From assembly GCA_003116855.1 (NCBI GenBank), contig BEWT01000016.1, positions 114,183-178,182 of the forward strand: a stretch of 64,000 bases of DNA. Reading direction: 5' to 3'. The stretch comes from Desulfurococcaceae archaeon AG1 (GTDB lineage Archaea; Thermoproteota; Thermoprotei_A; Sulfolobales; AG1). The stretch's first letter is position 1; every line of letters starts with the position of its first letter. The translations under genes and the position numbers were made by a program. The notes beneath the pieces were generated by a model that saw nothing but the letters and a program-made list of their open reading frames with translations, made no database searches and was not told the origin of the DNA. Shown here piece after piece: positions 1 to 8,756 of this stretch.

Positions 1-551
1 CTATCATTCAGAGGTTTTGAGATAGAGATCCTCTGCCCTTCAACATGAGGATCTGTGTCGCTCACCTTATCAGAGAGTCCGCGGCCTCTTAACACTATAG
101 CAACCCTATGCTCAGTAGCTCTATAGAATCTAACCTCAACACCATCGATCTCTGTTATGTTTTTACTCAGGAATCTAACTAGCTCGTCTAAACCATACTC
201 AGATCTCCCAGCCCTCCTATCAATCACAACGAGATTACTATCAACAGACGCAAAGTTACCCCTTAGCGCGATATCCCCAGGCTCTAAAACAGCACCAGCA
301 CCTATAGCCTCAAAAGGACCCCTTCCTGGATACACCTTGAACGGATCTAGCCCAAAGAGTGCTAAGTGGGCTGTATCAGAGCCTGGGATAACTCCAGGAG
401 CTATAGGATCCATTATACCCTGAGCCCCTCTAGAGGCGAGCCAATCAATAGTAGGTTTAGAAGCAGCTTCAAGGGGCGTCATGCCATTAAGCTCTTTAGA
501 AGGACGATCCCCTATGCCATCGAAACCTACAACAAGGATCTGTCTCCCCAT
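1..551 (-). CDS. apgM: 2,3-bisphosphoglycerate-independent phosphoglycerate mutase, archaeal type (3' end outside window)
   Basis: The reverse strand is open from an ATG at 551 to the window edge, giving about 183 residues of the N-terminal half. The start is [17 protein letters not shown], the metal-binding alkaline-phosphatase-superfamily opening of ApgM. It is followed by [10 protein letters not shown] and then [18 protein letters not shown], which contains the Ser nucleophile region (PGSDTAH), and by [13 protein letters not shown]. These are strongly diagnostic of the archaeal cofactor-independent enzyme that interconverts 3- and 2-phosphoglycerate in glycolysis and gluconeogenesis. A TATA box 32-39 bp upstream suggests a leaderless transcript. 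The C-terminal part is not in the window, so the remaining metal ligands cannot be checked. Confidence 0.92.
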   Translation of the reverse strand, partial: MGRQILVVGFDGIGDRPSKELNGMTPLEAASKPTIDWLASRGAQGIMDPIAPGVIPGSDTAHLALFGLDPFKVYPGRGPFEAIGAGAVLEPGDIALRGNFASVDSNLVVIDRRAGRSEYGLDELVRFLSKNITEIDGVEVRFYRATEHRVAIVLRGRGLSDKVSDTDPHVEGQRISISKPLND

Positions 552-582
552 AGCCCGCCCCAAGCGTATTAGCATAGTCTCT

Positions 583-590
583 AAATATAT
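583..590 (-). promoter_or_regulatory. TATA box of apgM
   Basis: Reverse-strand ATATATTT lies 32-39 bp upstream of the apgM ATG (551). This is the spacing expected for an archaeal leaderless promoter. No purine-rich ribosome binding site precedes the ATG. Confidence 0.5.
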
Positions 591-635
591 CTGCAAGGGT
601 TTATCCTAAAGATCTCCAGTGATTCTGAAAGAAGG

Positions 636-743
636 GGCCGCGGCCGGGATTTGAACCCGGGACCTCGGGATATCTACCCCCCGGCCGGCTTCTAGTATTA
701 GGAGCCCACAGTCCCGCGCTCTCCCAGGCTGAGCTACCGCGGC
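636..743 (-). tRNA. tRNA-His (GTG) with a 34-nt intron
   Basis: The acceptor stem is GCCGCGG/CCGCGGC, the T-arm is CCGGG-TTCAAAT-CCCGG, and the D-arm is GCTC...GAGC. The anticodon stem CGGGA/TCCCG encloses a 41-nt stretch instead of a 7-nt loop. Placing the intron at the canonical 37/38 position (672-705, 34 nt) leaves the loop CTGTGGA with anticodon GTG. The discriminator is C73, as in archaeal tRNA-His. Position 744 reads G on the coding strand, so the extra G-1 of tRNA-His may be genome-encoded. CCA is not encoded. Confidence 0.88.
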
Positions 744-917
744 CACTTACCAGATGATGAATCCTTCTGGGGCTTATATCCTTAGGCCTAAACTCACAGC
801 CTTTTACAGGTTTGTTTTCCAAGACTTCTAATATAGGAGAGTTTCCTGACTACTATAGAAAGCAAGCCTTGACAGCAGCATGGCAAATAGGTAGAGCTAG
901 AGGATAGCTAAACATTA

Positions 918-1724
918 TTACCCGGCTACTGTTGATGCATATATTGCTGGTATTTTGAATAAGAGATCCTCTGGCCATGGTTTACATCCAAATACATAGG
1001 CTATGTCGTATATGTTATAGAGGAGAGCGTTGCCGTCAGAGCTTCTAACAATGATCTCGCTGTCTTTGGGAAGCTCTAGATCCTCCTGATCGCCGCACCT
1101 AACCCTCCTCCCCATAAGCAGGGCTGCTATAGGATGCCTATATCCACCAACGTGATCCACTAGATAGTCTTTGTAACCACTATCCATACCTGTGGGGATT
1201 ATCAGGTAGCTCGCATCAGGATCGTTTATAGTCAATCTATCCCCACGGGCTAGGCAGAGAATCCTGGATCTCGCATCTCTAGCTATGCTTAAGCCTAACC
1301 TTGCAAGAGGCTCTCCATATTCTCTTGAACATTGATCTAAAGGATCCAGAGAGATCTTTGGAACCAGGATCCTCACGTCAGCCCATACATCCTCACTAAG
1401 ATACCAGCATAGCCTGTTAGCATCCTCTCCCTCATTACATATAGTGCTAAACACTTCCCCCAGGTCCCTTGGATTTGTATCATGCGTTGAGGGGGATATT
1501 ATGAAAGCTCCATAGGATATAGATACTCTATAAACCCTCGAACCTCTGTAAGTTATATTTGCATTGAAAGGAGAAACCGCTATGAAGACCCTATAGAGAT
1601 CTCCTAGAGAGATCTTCACGAGGTACTCTAATAACCTGCTTACTCCTCGATCGTCTAGGAGCTTGATCATGGAGGTATCTATTACCAGAGACCCTCTATA
1701 TATTTTCACCCTACTATACCCCAC
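918..1724 (-). CDS. Hypothetical protein (268 aa)
   Basis: The frame runs from a GTG at 1724; a second GTG at 1709 would give a product starting VKIYRGSLVIDTS. I do not recognise a family. It begins with a strand followed by VIDTSMI, which is reminiscent of a PIN-like or other nuclease-like opening. It is soluble, has no membrane segment, and contains several Cys (CNEGED, CWYLSED, CSREYGE, CLARGD, CGDQED, CKPWPED). It lies 68 bp downstream of the archaemetzincin gene on the same strand and may be co-transcribed with it. Codon usage resembles its neighbours, and length alone makes it a real gene. Confidence 0.7.
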   Translation of the reverse strand: MGYSRVKIYRGSLVIDTSMIKLLDDRGVSRLLEYLVKISLGDLYRVFIAVSPFNANITYRGSRVYRVSISYGAFIISPSTHDTNPRDLGEVFSTICNEGEDANRLCWYLSEDVWADVRILVPKISLDPLDQCSREYGEPLARLGLSIARDARSRILCLARGDRLTINDPDASYLIIPTGMDSGYKDYLVDHVGGYRHPIAALLMGRRVRCGDQEDLELPKDSEIIVRSSDGNALLYNIYDIAYVFGCKPWPEDLLFKIPAIYASTVAG

Positions 1725-1792
1725 AGATCGTTTCTACAAGCGGCATAAATCGATGCCCGAGGGGACCCTTCTCCAGAAACTAACATTCTCAC

Positions 1793-2338
1793 TCATCTAA
1801 ACCCAGCAATGCCCTTGTTAAGCTTTGCCAGGCATGATGAGCAGTAGATGGGCTTCTTTCTATCAACCTCAGCTAGGTTTCTACTGAAGCTCATTACACA
1901 CTCTCTATTGTTACAGTGATCCAATCCTAATAGATGACCCAGCTCGTGTAATGTTTCCTTTACCAGTCTTAGGATATACTCGTCGCCTCCTTGACCAGAG
2001 ATTCTTTTAGTATATACGGCACAAACCCCCCTCTTGGGATCCGCATGGCCAAAGACATAGTTGTAGCCATAGACATATGCGTCCTCCTTTATAATAGCTA
2101 TAGTCAGTGATCCCAGCCTCAGTGACGAAAGATAGTCTAAAACATCCTCAGATCTATACTGCCCTCTCCAGCTATCATATAGCTCTGAGGGTAGGTAAGA
2201 ACCATGATCTATAAAACCCACTCCGAAACCGAGCCTAGAGGCTATATATTTCTCAATAGCCTCTTTCTCTTCAGATAAACAGTATGGAAAACATATAACC
2301 AGAACCTTACCCGTCCTGTTGCTGAACAACAGCTCCAC
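1793..2338 (-). CDS. amzA: Archaemetzincin, zinc metalloprotease
   Basis: This 181-residue protein carries the extended zinc site HELGHLLGLDHC, that is HExxHxxGxxH followed by Cys. Downstream are CVMSFS (the Met-turn region) and a CSSC pair, together forming the second zinc site typical of archaemetzincins. The N-terminal half is the usual mixed alpha/beta part. Family members are predicted soluble peptidases of about 180-190 residues, and the length matches. The start is a GTG at 2338. The upstream 200 bp separate it from the ABC importer operon. The substrate is unknown for the family. Confidence 0.9.
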   Translation of the reverse strand: MELLFSNRTGKVLVICFPYCLSEEKEAIEKYIASRLGFGVGFIDHGSYLPSELYDSWRGQYRSEDVLDYLSSLRLGSLTIAIIKEDAYVYGYNYVFGHADPKRGVCAVYTKRISGQGGDEYILRLVKETLHELGHLLGLDHCNNRECVMSFSRNLAEVDRKKPIYCSSCLAKLNKGIAGFR

Positions 2339-2537
2339 AACTCCACATATCTAATCCCGGCATAGAATTAAAACACGAACACACAGCGCACAGTCTAGGA
2401 TGCACATGCAAGATCCTTAGGAGTATTTTCTAAACCATGTCTATCGGTATCTACGCCTCTTACCAAAACCCTATCTGTAGGTAGTTCTTCCGGTTCTGCT
2501 TATTAATAAAACGAAAGTGGTTTATCTTTCTGAAGAT

Positions 2538-3644
2538 CTATAGGAGATCTGCTATACCAAGACTTGCAGGATCCACATGGACTAATCTCTTACCCATACT
2601 GCTGGCTTCCTTAACCAGTAGACGGGCTTCCGGTGGTTTACAGTAGTCTGGGGTGTCGATCACTACTAGAAGCTCTGCTCGCTTGATATGCTCAATAGCA
2701 TTCTCAACGGGATCATCATCGGCTGTAGTTATAACTACTGCACCGAGTCTCTTAAGCACTATAGCATCGAGATCGTTAGGGTAGAGAGGACCTGTGGTTA
2801 CTGAATACCTAGACCCTGCTTTTCTCAAATATAGAGTCCCGCTTCCGCAGCCTCCTAGTATATGGATCGATCTATCACTTTTCGGTATCACGGGCTCTAG
2901 CTTTAGTGTAAACGGGTCTAGGATCGTGTCCCCCTCTCCATAGATCTTTCCAAGTTCCTGGAGGCTCTCCATTTTTCTCAAAACCCCTCTATCTATGTAA
3001 TATATCGTGTCACAGAAGATAGCCGCAAGATCTATGTCGTGTGTTGAAAGTATAACCGGGATTTCCCTGGATACTTCTTTCAAGATCTCGAATATCTTGC
3101 GCCTGTTAAAAGGATCTAGGAAACTTGTTGGTTCATCGAGCAAAAGAACTCTTGGTTTTCTTGAAAGAGCCATTGCTATCATTACCCTCCTTTTCTGCCC
3201 ATCACTAAGCTGGTTAAAGTAAGCCTCTGAGAGATCCTCGATCCTGGTTCTCTTGATAGCCTCCTCAACATATGCCATGTCCTCTTCTGTGAAGAACAAT
3301 CCCGCCCTGGGGGTTCTGCCTAGAAGAACAACGTCCCTAACCTTGAAGAGGGGTAGTGTGGGGATCTGTGATAGATGGATCCCGACTATCTTTGCCCTTT
3401 CCACCACGTTGATAAGGCTCATATTAAGCCCGTCTATGAGCACAGCGCCCTCTATAGGGTCTAGAAGACCTGCTATTGTTTTTAAGAGAGTAGTTTTCCC
3501 AGACCCGTTGGGTCCGAGTATACATGTTAACCCCTTACAAATCCTGGTTGAAGCGCTAACAACAGGTTTTCCCCTATACCCAGCTATACATGATGTTATA
3601 TCAACACATGAGTCTCGATCATTATCTCCTCTATGTCCATGCAT
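2538..3644 (-). CDS. ABC transporter ATPase, FecE/BtuD type, with C-terminal extension
   Basis: Residues 1 to about 245 form an ABC ATPase of the iron-siderophore/heme/cobalamin importer class. Walker A is GPNGSGKTT, the Q-loop region is SQIPTLPLF, the signature is LSDGQ, Walker B is VLLLDEPTSFLDP, and the switch is STHD. Residues from about 250 to 368 are an extra domain (ILGGCGSG... VITTADDDP... ELLVVIDTPDYCKPPEARLLVKEA) resembling a small Rossmann-like unit not present in BtuD. It overlaps the permease gene by 14 nt and is last in a substrate-binding protein / permease / ATPase operon read leftward. It energises uptake across the membrane. Confidence 0.9.
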   Translation of the reverse strand: MHGHRGDNDRDSCVDITSCIAGYRGKPVVSASTRICKGLTCILGPNGSGKTTLLKTIAGLLDPIEGAVLIDGLNMSLINVVERAKIVGIHLSQIPTLPLFKVRDVVLLGRTPRAGLFFTEEDMAYVEEAIKRTRIEDLSEAYFNQLSDGQKRRVMIAMALSRKPRVLLLDEPTSFLDPFNRRKIFEILKEVSREIPVILSTHDIDLAAIFCDTIYYIDRGVLRKMESLQELGKIYGEGDTILDPFTLKLEPVIPKSDRSIHILGGCGSGTLYLRKAGSRYSVTTGPLYPNDLDAIVLKRLGAVVITTADDDPVENAIEHIKRAELLVVIDTPDYCKPPEARLLVKEASSMGKRLVHVDPASLGIADLL

Positions 3645-4653
3645 ATTCTCCCCTCATCCTGGAGACCATATATATCAGGAGGGGTGCTCCGAAAAGACTC
3701 GTAATAGCTGTCACTGGTACCGAAGAGCCTTGGAAAACGATCCTTATAAATAGGTTTGTGAGGATCGCTAGAAGCCCTCCAATAATACATGCAAATGGCA
3801 GGATGACAGAGCTCTTACCGCTCTTAACAAGCATCCTAGCTATATGGGGTGAGGCGAACCCTATGAAGCCGATAACGCCCACATAGGTTACTGTTATAGC
3901 TGCAGAGGAGCCTGCTATGATGCCTACGAAAAGCCTTACAAGACCTGTGTTTATTCCAAGAGATCTGGCGTAATCCTCACCGAGGAGAAGCGGGTCTAGA
4001 TGTTTTATGGAGATGAGAAGGGATGATACAATAGCTATTACAAGAGATATTATGAGGATCATAGAACCATGTTGACCGACACCCTCAAAACTCCCCATAA
4101 GGGCTACAGCTAGGTACCCAGCAACCTCTGGCGGGAGCATTGAGAGAAGCAATATCGAGACACCGGAAAATGCGAAGCTCAGCGATATGCCGACCAAAAG
4201 GATCTGAAGCACTGAGAGCCTGTATGAGAGGAGGCTCAACACCCCGGTGTATGTAAGTGCCACAACGAGCACTACCAAAGGTGCTATAAAGGACATATAT
4301 GTGAAAAACACACCAATAGATACGGCTAAGAAGGCAACAGCCACAAGGGATGTGTATGATATAGATGCCACACCCATAACATATGGATCCCCCATTGGGT
4401 TTCTCAACAGGATCTGGTATAGAAAGCCCGAGATCCCTAGTAGAGAGCCTGATGCTAGGGCTGCAATAGCTATCGGCATTCTTGTATTATATATTATAGC
4501 CCTCTCAGTATCAGTTAGAACGCTCTCTCCAAACATATCCCGTAAGATCTTTATGAAATCTATCCTAACCGGTCCATATAGTATGGATGCTAGGAATGAT
4601 GCTAGGAGAATTGTTATTAATATTGAGAGTAAAAAATACATCCTCTTATCCAT
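3631..4653 (-). CDS. ABC transporter permease, BtuC/FecD family
   Basis: This 340-residue, highly hydrophobic protein has about ten predicted membrane segments. It contains the FecCD landmarks RMPIAIAALASGSLLGISGFLYQ near residue 55 and LLGEDYARSLGIN followed by GVIGFIGFASPHIARM. It forms the transmembrane channel of the iron-complex, heme or cobalamin importer encoded with the ATPase and binding protein on either side. Spacing to the binding-protein gene is 9 bp and to the ATPase gene is an overlap, so all three are one transcription unit. Confidence 0.92.
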   Translation of the reverse strand: MDKRMYFLLSILITILLASFLASILYGPVRIDFIKILRDMFGESVLTDTERAIIYNTRMPIAIAALASGSLLGISGFLYQILLRNPMGDPYVMGVASISYTSLVAVAFLAVSIGVFFTYMSFIAPLVVLVVALTYTGVLSLLSYRLSVLQILLVGISLSFAFSGVSILLLSMLPPEVAGYLAVALMGSFEGVGQHGSMILIISLVIAIVSSLLISIKHLDPLLLGEDYARSLGINTGLVRLFVGIIAGSSAAITVTYVGVIGFIGFASPHIARMLVKSGKSSVILPFACIIGGLLAILTNLFIRIVFQGSSVPVTAITSLFGAPLLIYMVSRMRGEYAWT

Positions 4654-4662
4654 CCCATATCC

Positions 4663-6036
4663 CTAGCTGAGCTTAACGAAATAGACTAGCTTCCAGTCCT
4701 TCAGATCCTGAAGATCTGGGTAGAAGATCTTGACAAGATCTCTTACGATATCCTCGGGATATGCAGTACCAAGCTGCCAATATGTTGGAGCAAATACATA
4801 TACCCTTCCCTCTTTAACAGCCTTCATATCGCCTACGAAAGGCACTGCTTCTAATAGTTCTGATAGGCTTTTTGGACCATAGTCTATGCTTGATGAGTAT
4901 ATAAGAATATCTATAGAGCTTGACCTTGCTATAACCACCTCTCTAGATACACGTCCGAATGGTATATCGCTGAACACATATCTACCTCCAGCCATTGTTA
5001 TAGCATCAACAACATAGCTTGCTGGGCGTGCAGCATATATAGTGCCTCTGAACACGCTGAACCAAGCCACCATTGGTCTCTGATCCTCTGCAGGGAATTG
5101 ATCGGCTATCGAGGATCTGAGGCTTGATATGAGGCTTTCAACCCTGTTAAAGAGCGATTCCGCACAGTTATCTAGGTTATAGAAGAGGGCTAGGAACTTT
5201 ATCCACTCAAACCTCCCAAGAAGAGTTTGCTCTAAATACTCGTTATCAACAACAACCGGTAATCCAGCGTTCTTTAAAGATCTAAATACGGGTGAGCCTG
5301 CGTATGTATATATAACCACAAGATCTGGTTTCGAAGCAACTATAGCCTCTACATTGGGGTTATCAGCACCTCCAAAGTCCTTTAGAACTCCTTTCTCAAG
5401 CATATCAGCGATCTTTGGAACATACCATGTGTACTGTCTACCCCACATAATGCCTAAGAGAGAAGTGTTTATTATGTTAACCCTGCATTCCTGCTCAAGC
5501 CTAAGAAGCATGGAAACTTGTGTTGCTGACATTAACACCACCCTCTCGACTGGTGTGTATATAACCAGCTGGGGCGAGTATTTGTTTGTATAATATTCAA
5601 TAAGATTCCTCTGGGGCGAGAGAGACTTTGGTACGAGGAGTATCACCTGCCCCTCAGCATCCTTCACCACTTTTACAGGACCATCGTATGTTACTTGAAA
5701 TAATTTCGCGTACTTAACAGTGATCTTAGGCTCTGTCGAGATCCTTAGAAACTCGCTTAAAGAGGCTACAGAACTATTGATTCCTGCTACCTTCTCTTCT
5801 ATAGATCCTATTGTCCTGTTAAGGATCCCTATAGAAGCTGCAGACCCCTCAACAACCTTTGAGAGTTGCGAGAGGCTCTCAGATAGGCTATTTATATTGC
5901 TATTTATATTGGTGTTCACTCTACCTATGTCTCCTCTGACCTCGTTTATCGCCCAGATCACGTATACCATGGATACTATCGATAATGCTATAGCTGCCAC
6001 TACACCGATCCCTAAGATCTTGATGGAATTCACCAT
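4663..6036 (-). CDS. Membrane-anchored substrate-binding protein, BtuF/FhuD-like, with coiled-coil stalk
   Basis: I take the ATG at 6036 (MVNSIKILG) because an earlier in-frame start at 6078 would overlap the promoter. Residues 8-30 are a membrane segment. Residues 32 to about 105 are a heptad-like Ser/Asn/Leu stalk (NTNINSNINSLSESLSQL). The rest is a helical-backbone periplasmic-binding fold (PDLVVIYTYAG, KNAGLPVVVDNEYLE, EGRVYVFAPTYW). The stalk probably holds the binding lobe away from the membrane in the pseudo-periplasm. It is first gene of the leftward operon under the palindromic operators. The ligand is likely an iron complex or corrinoid; the sequence cannot decide. Confidence 0.85.
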   Translation of the reverse strand: MVNSIKILGIGVVAAIALSIVSMVYVIWAINEVRGDIGRVNTNINSNINSLSESLSQLSKVVEGSAASIGILNRTIGSIEEKVAGINSSVASLSEFLRISTEPKITVKYAKLFQVTYDGPVKVVKDAEGQVILLVPKSLSPQRNLIEYYTNKYSPQLVIYTPVERVVLMSATQVSMLLRLEQECRVNIINTSLLGIMWGRQYTWYVPKIADMLEKGVLKDFGGADNPNVEAIVASKPDLVVIYTYAGSPVFRSLKNAGLPVVVDNEYLEQTLLGRFEWIKFLALFYNLDNCAESLFNRVESLISSLRSSIADQFPAEDQRPMVAWFSVFRGTIYAARPASYVVDAITMAGGRYVFSDIPFGRVSREVVIARSSSIDILIYSSSIDYGPKSLSELLEAVPFVGDMKAVKEGRVYVFAPTYWQLGTAYPEDIVRDLVKIFYPDLQDLKDWKLVYFVKLS

Positions 6037-6078
6037 ATGGATACACCATCCATATATTGACAGGGGGTTTATAAGCAA

Positions 6079-6097
6079 TTTTAGGCTAAGCCTAAAA
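6079..6097. promoter_or_regulatory. Palindromic operator 1 (DtxR-type), proximal to the leftward promoter
   Basis: TTTTAGGCT-A-AGCCTAAAA is a perfect 19-bp palindrome. It abuts the leftward TATA box (6069-6076, reading CTTATAAA on the reverse strand), which is 33-40 bp before the binding-protein start at 6036. Its sequence resembles DtxR/MntR-family boxes, and a DtxR-family regulator is encoded in the divergent operon. Confidence 0.75.
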
Positions 6098-6103
6098 CTT
6101 AAA

Positions 6104-6120
6104 TTTAGGCTTAGCCTAAA
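6104..6120. promoter_or_regulatory. Palindromic operator 2 (DtxR-type), proximal to the rightward promoter
   Basis: TTTAGGCT-T-AGCCTAAA is a perfect 17-bp palindrome that differs from operator 1 only at the central base and flanks. Centres are 24 bp apart. It follows a TATA-like CTTAAAT at 6098-6104 and ends 17 bp before the GTG start at 6138, so a bound repressor would cover the rightward transcription start. Confidence 0.75.
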
Positions 6121-6137
6121 AATATTGGCGATAGCAT

Positions 6138-7229
6138 GTGAGGAAAAAAGTCTGGATAAAATGCGTGTCTCTTACAAGTTTACTGTTGATCCTGTTGGCA
6201 TTGTTAACCCCAGGATATATTATATATAACACCCACGCCCAGAGTGATCATAGTGAAAGGATTGTCGTGGCGACAACACACCCATTCCTAGCATCTTTGG
6301 TAAAGCTCATCGGGGATGTTTATGTTGACGTGATAGATATAATTCCACCTGGTATAGACCCGCACGAGTATGAGCTACCAATAGACATCATCAGAAAGAT
6401 CGGTTCCTCTGACATCATAATTATCGATGCGCTACACCATCTGCCTGTTTCAGACAGGATCTACGAACTATATAGGGATAAATCAATCGTGCTTCTCGAT
6501 GAACTATTAAAAGCCGGGTGGAAGCCTGAGAAGATCCCTGGTACAGATGTAGAAAATCTTCATGAGGTCTTCTTCGATAGAAAAGCCCTTACAATAACTA
6601 TAGATATTGTAAGCAATATCCTAATCAAAGCGGCTAGTAATAAGGGTCTCAAAATAGCTGAATACCTCTCTACGAAGAGCGAGGAGGTTAAAAAGGCGTT
6701 ATTAAGATCTTTTGCCGAGGCCAAGAGAATTATAGAAAGCCTTGGTATTGATAGTGTAGCGCTCTATAGCCCTGTACTTTATTACCTCATGAGATCTCTT
6801 GGTATCAATATCTCCATAATCCTTACCCCAGATCCTGAAACAGAGCCTTCCCCGCTATCTCTACAAGCACTCAGGTCTCAAACATCTAGATGCCTTTTAA
6901 TTTCTAGCGATCTTGAACGCGTGGATATTAATAGGCTGAGTGAGTCTCTAAGCCCCTTTGGAATCAATGTTATATTTATTGAAGCTTTGCCTCTAGATCC
7001 ACTAGATCTACAGATCTTTCCGATATCCGTATCAAGCAGGCTCATAGAGTGTGCTAAGGTTAACATGTCTCTCACCAGTACAAGCAAGTCTACAGCTGGT
7101 AGTGTCACCGGGGATCAACAGGCTTATTTATCTTATCTACTACCGGCAGGATCTGCTGTTTTAGGTCTTATCCTGGGTGTTACTCTTGGCTTCCTGCTTG
7201 GGAAAAGATATAGGGGTCGATCTTTATGA
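6138..7229 (+). CDS. Metal-ion ABC transporter substrate-binding protein, ZnuA/TroA family
   Basis: This 363-residue protein has a signal/anchor segment at about 8-32 and the cluster-9 binding-protein motifs VVATTHPFLASLVKLIGDV, IPPGIDPHEYE and ENLHEVF, whose histidines (in THPF, DPHE and NLHE) are expected metal ligands. A second membrane segment near the C-terminus (SYLLPAGSAVLGLILGV) anchors it. The GTG at 6138 is the only plausible start, because the ATG two bases earlier is followed by a stop. The gene ends in ATGA, overlapping the next start by 4 nt. The family binds Zn, Mn or Fe; DtxR-type control favours Mn or Fe. Confidence 0.88.
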   Translation: MRKKVWIKCVSLTSLLLILLALLTPGYIIYNTHAQSDHSERIVVATTHPFLASLVKLIGDVYVDVIDIIPPGIDPHEYELPIDIIRKIGSSDIIIIDALHHLPVSDRIYELYRDKSIVLLDELLKAGWKPEKIPGTDVENLHEVFFDRKALTITIDIVSNILIKAASNKGLKIAEYLSTKSEEVKKALLRSFAEAKRIIESLGIDSVALYSPVLYYLMRSLGINISIILTPDPETEPSPLSLQALRSQTSRCLLISSDLERVDINRLSESLSPFGINVIFIEALPLDPLDLQIFPISVSSRLIECAKVNMSLTSTSKSTAGSVTGDQQAYLSYLLPAGSAVLGLILGVTLGFLLGKRYRGRSL

Positions 7230-7963
7230 TCATGATGAATCATGTAAGTGCAGGTTACGGGAATAGGATCGTTATAGAGGATATAACAATCTCCCTCGAA
7301 CATCCGTTCTTCGCCGTTATTGCAGGACCTAACGGAGCTGGCAAATCAACAATGCTAAAAGTCCTTCTAGGCATTGTTAAAAGAAAGAGCGGTAGTGTTA
7401 GTGTCTTTGGAATAGATCCCGAAGTTGATAAGAAAAGCATAAGGAGAATTGTGAGCTATATGCCACAATCCTCTACTATAAACCTTGACATACCACTCAG
7501 GGTTAAGGAGGTTGTTGCAATGCCCCTCAGGATCATGGGTGAGGATGATGAAAGCCTGGTCAGAGAAGCTCTTGAGATTGTTGGTGCTGAGAAGTACGAG
7601 AACGAGATCTTCTCAAGACTCTCAGGTGGGCTTAGGCAGAGGGTTCTTCTGGCAAGGGCTCTTGTAAAAAATGCTAAGCTAATATTGCTTGACGAGCCTT
7701 TATCACATATAGATTCGAAGGGGAGGGGTGAGATCTTCTCAACCCTCCACAGGATCCATGAGGAAAAGGGAGTTAGTTTTCTTATAGTAGGGCATGATCT
7801 CTCGGTTTGCGCTCTATATGACCCATACCTGATACTTCTAAATAGACGTATAGTAGCTCATGGCAGGTTCTCGGAGATCGTTAAGCCTAAGTATCTAGCA
7901 GAAGCCTATGGATCTATATTGTTGGGAGAAGGCTTTGTAGTGATGGGTGAGGAGCATGGTTGA
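7226..7963 (+). CDS. Metal ABC transporter ATPase, ZnuC/MntB type
   Basis: 245 residues with Walker A GPNGAGKST, signature LSGGLRQR, Walker B LILLDEPLSHID and switch GHD. This is the standard length for ATPases of the ZnuC/TroB class. It is translationally coupled through a 4-nt ATGA overlap with the binding-protein gene and overlaps the permease gene by 8 nt. It powers the importer formed with the flanking genes. Confidence 0.92.
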   Translation: MIMMNHVSAGYGNRIVIEDITISLEHPFFAVIAGPNGAGKSTMLKVLLGIVKRKSGSVSVFGIDPEVDKKSIRRIVSYMPQSSTINLDIPLRVKEVVAMPLRIMGEDDESLVREALEIVGAEKYENEIFSRLSGGLRQRVLLARALVKNAKLILLDEPLSHIDSKGRGEIFSTLHRIHEEKGVSFLIVGHDLSVCALYDPYLILLNRRIVAHGRFSEIVKPKYLAEAYGSILLGEGFVVMGEEHG

Positions 7964-8750
7964 TCCCCTCCTAGTCTCGGGCTTATTATCAGCATCGCTC
8001 GCATCAATAGTAGCAGGATTAGTAGGTGTGCTTATAAACTATACAAAAACACAGTTCCTCGCGATAGAATCGCTCCACATGATCATAGCTGCAAGCCTTG
8101 TGGGAGGCCTTGTAGCATGGTATTATAGAGCAGTGCCAAGCGAGCTTGTTTCACTAATAACTATGGCCCTATTCATCTTCATAGCTGTTCTCATGCTGGA
8201 AAAAGGCTTTAGCCAGGACACATCTATGGGCTTCACAATAGCGGTGGCGTCAATGATAGCGTCTCTGTTCTCATACTATGTAGCCCTATTAACACCAGGG
8301 GGAGTCTCTTACGTCTACACAGTACTGTTCGGAAACCCGTTTCTCATACCATTAAGCAGTATTGTAGCGTATCTTCTAACAGGCGTCCTCCTCGTGCTCG
8401 TATTATTATTCCTATGGAGGGTATTCATATATATTGCCTTCGACCCAGAGACCTTCGAGATCCTGAGGGGAGGTGCTAGGATATATAGATGGATCCTATA
8501 TATGCTTATAGCGTTCTCGGCGATATATATAACGAGGCTTGTAGGGGCGATCCCAGCCCATATTGCTCTCATGATGCCTGGGATTATAGCAAGCAGGGTT
8601 GAACAGAGGAGCAGCTATATAGCTATAACGTTCTCGTTCCTATCATCAATAACCTCTATAATAATATCATACCAGGTAGGAATACCCTATGGAGCATTAC
8701 TGGGGATCATATCAATCAGCCTTTATCTCTTGCTACTCGTTAGAAGGTGA
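7956..8750 (+). CDS. Metal ABC transporter permease, ZnuB/TroC family
   Basis: I use the ATG at 7956 (MVDPLLVSGLLSASLAS), not the GTG 9 bp upstream. The product is about 264 residues of hydrophobic protein with roughly eight membrane helices. ABC-3 family features are present: AIESLHMIIAASLVGG after the second helix and ARIYRWILYMLIAFSAIYITRLVGAIPAHIALMMPGIIA. It is third gene of the metal-uptake operon and is followed after 6 bp by the DtxR-like regulator. Confidence 0.9.
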   Translation: MVDPLLVSGLLSASLASIVAGLVGVLINYTKTQFLAIESLHMIIAASLVGGLVAWYYRAVPSELVSLITMALFIFIAVLMLEKGFSQDTSMGFTIAVASMIASLFSYYVALLTPGGVSYVYTVLFGNPFLIPLSSIVAYLLTGVLLVLVLLFLWRVFIYIAFDPETFEILRGGARIYRWILYMLIAFSAIYITRLVGAIPAHIALMMPGIIASRVEQRSSYIAITFSFLSSITSIIISYQVGIPYGALLGIISISLYLLLLVRR

Positions 8751-8756
8751 TACAAC

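Noticed and set aside
601-822. 73-codon reverse-strand open frame
   Set aside because: It is the tRNA-His gene and its flanks read as protein.
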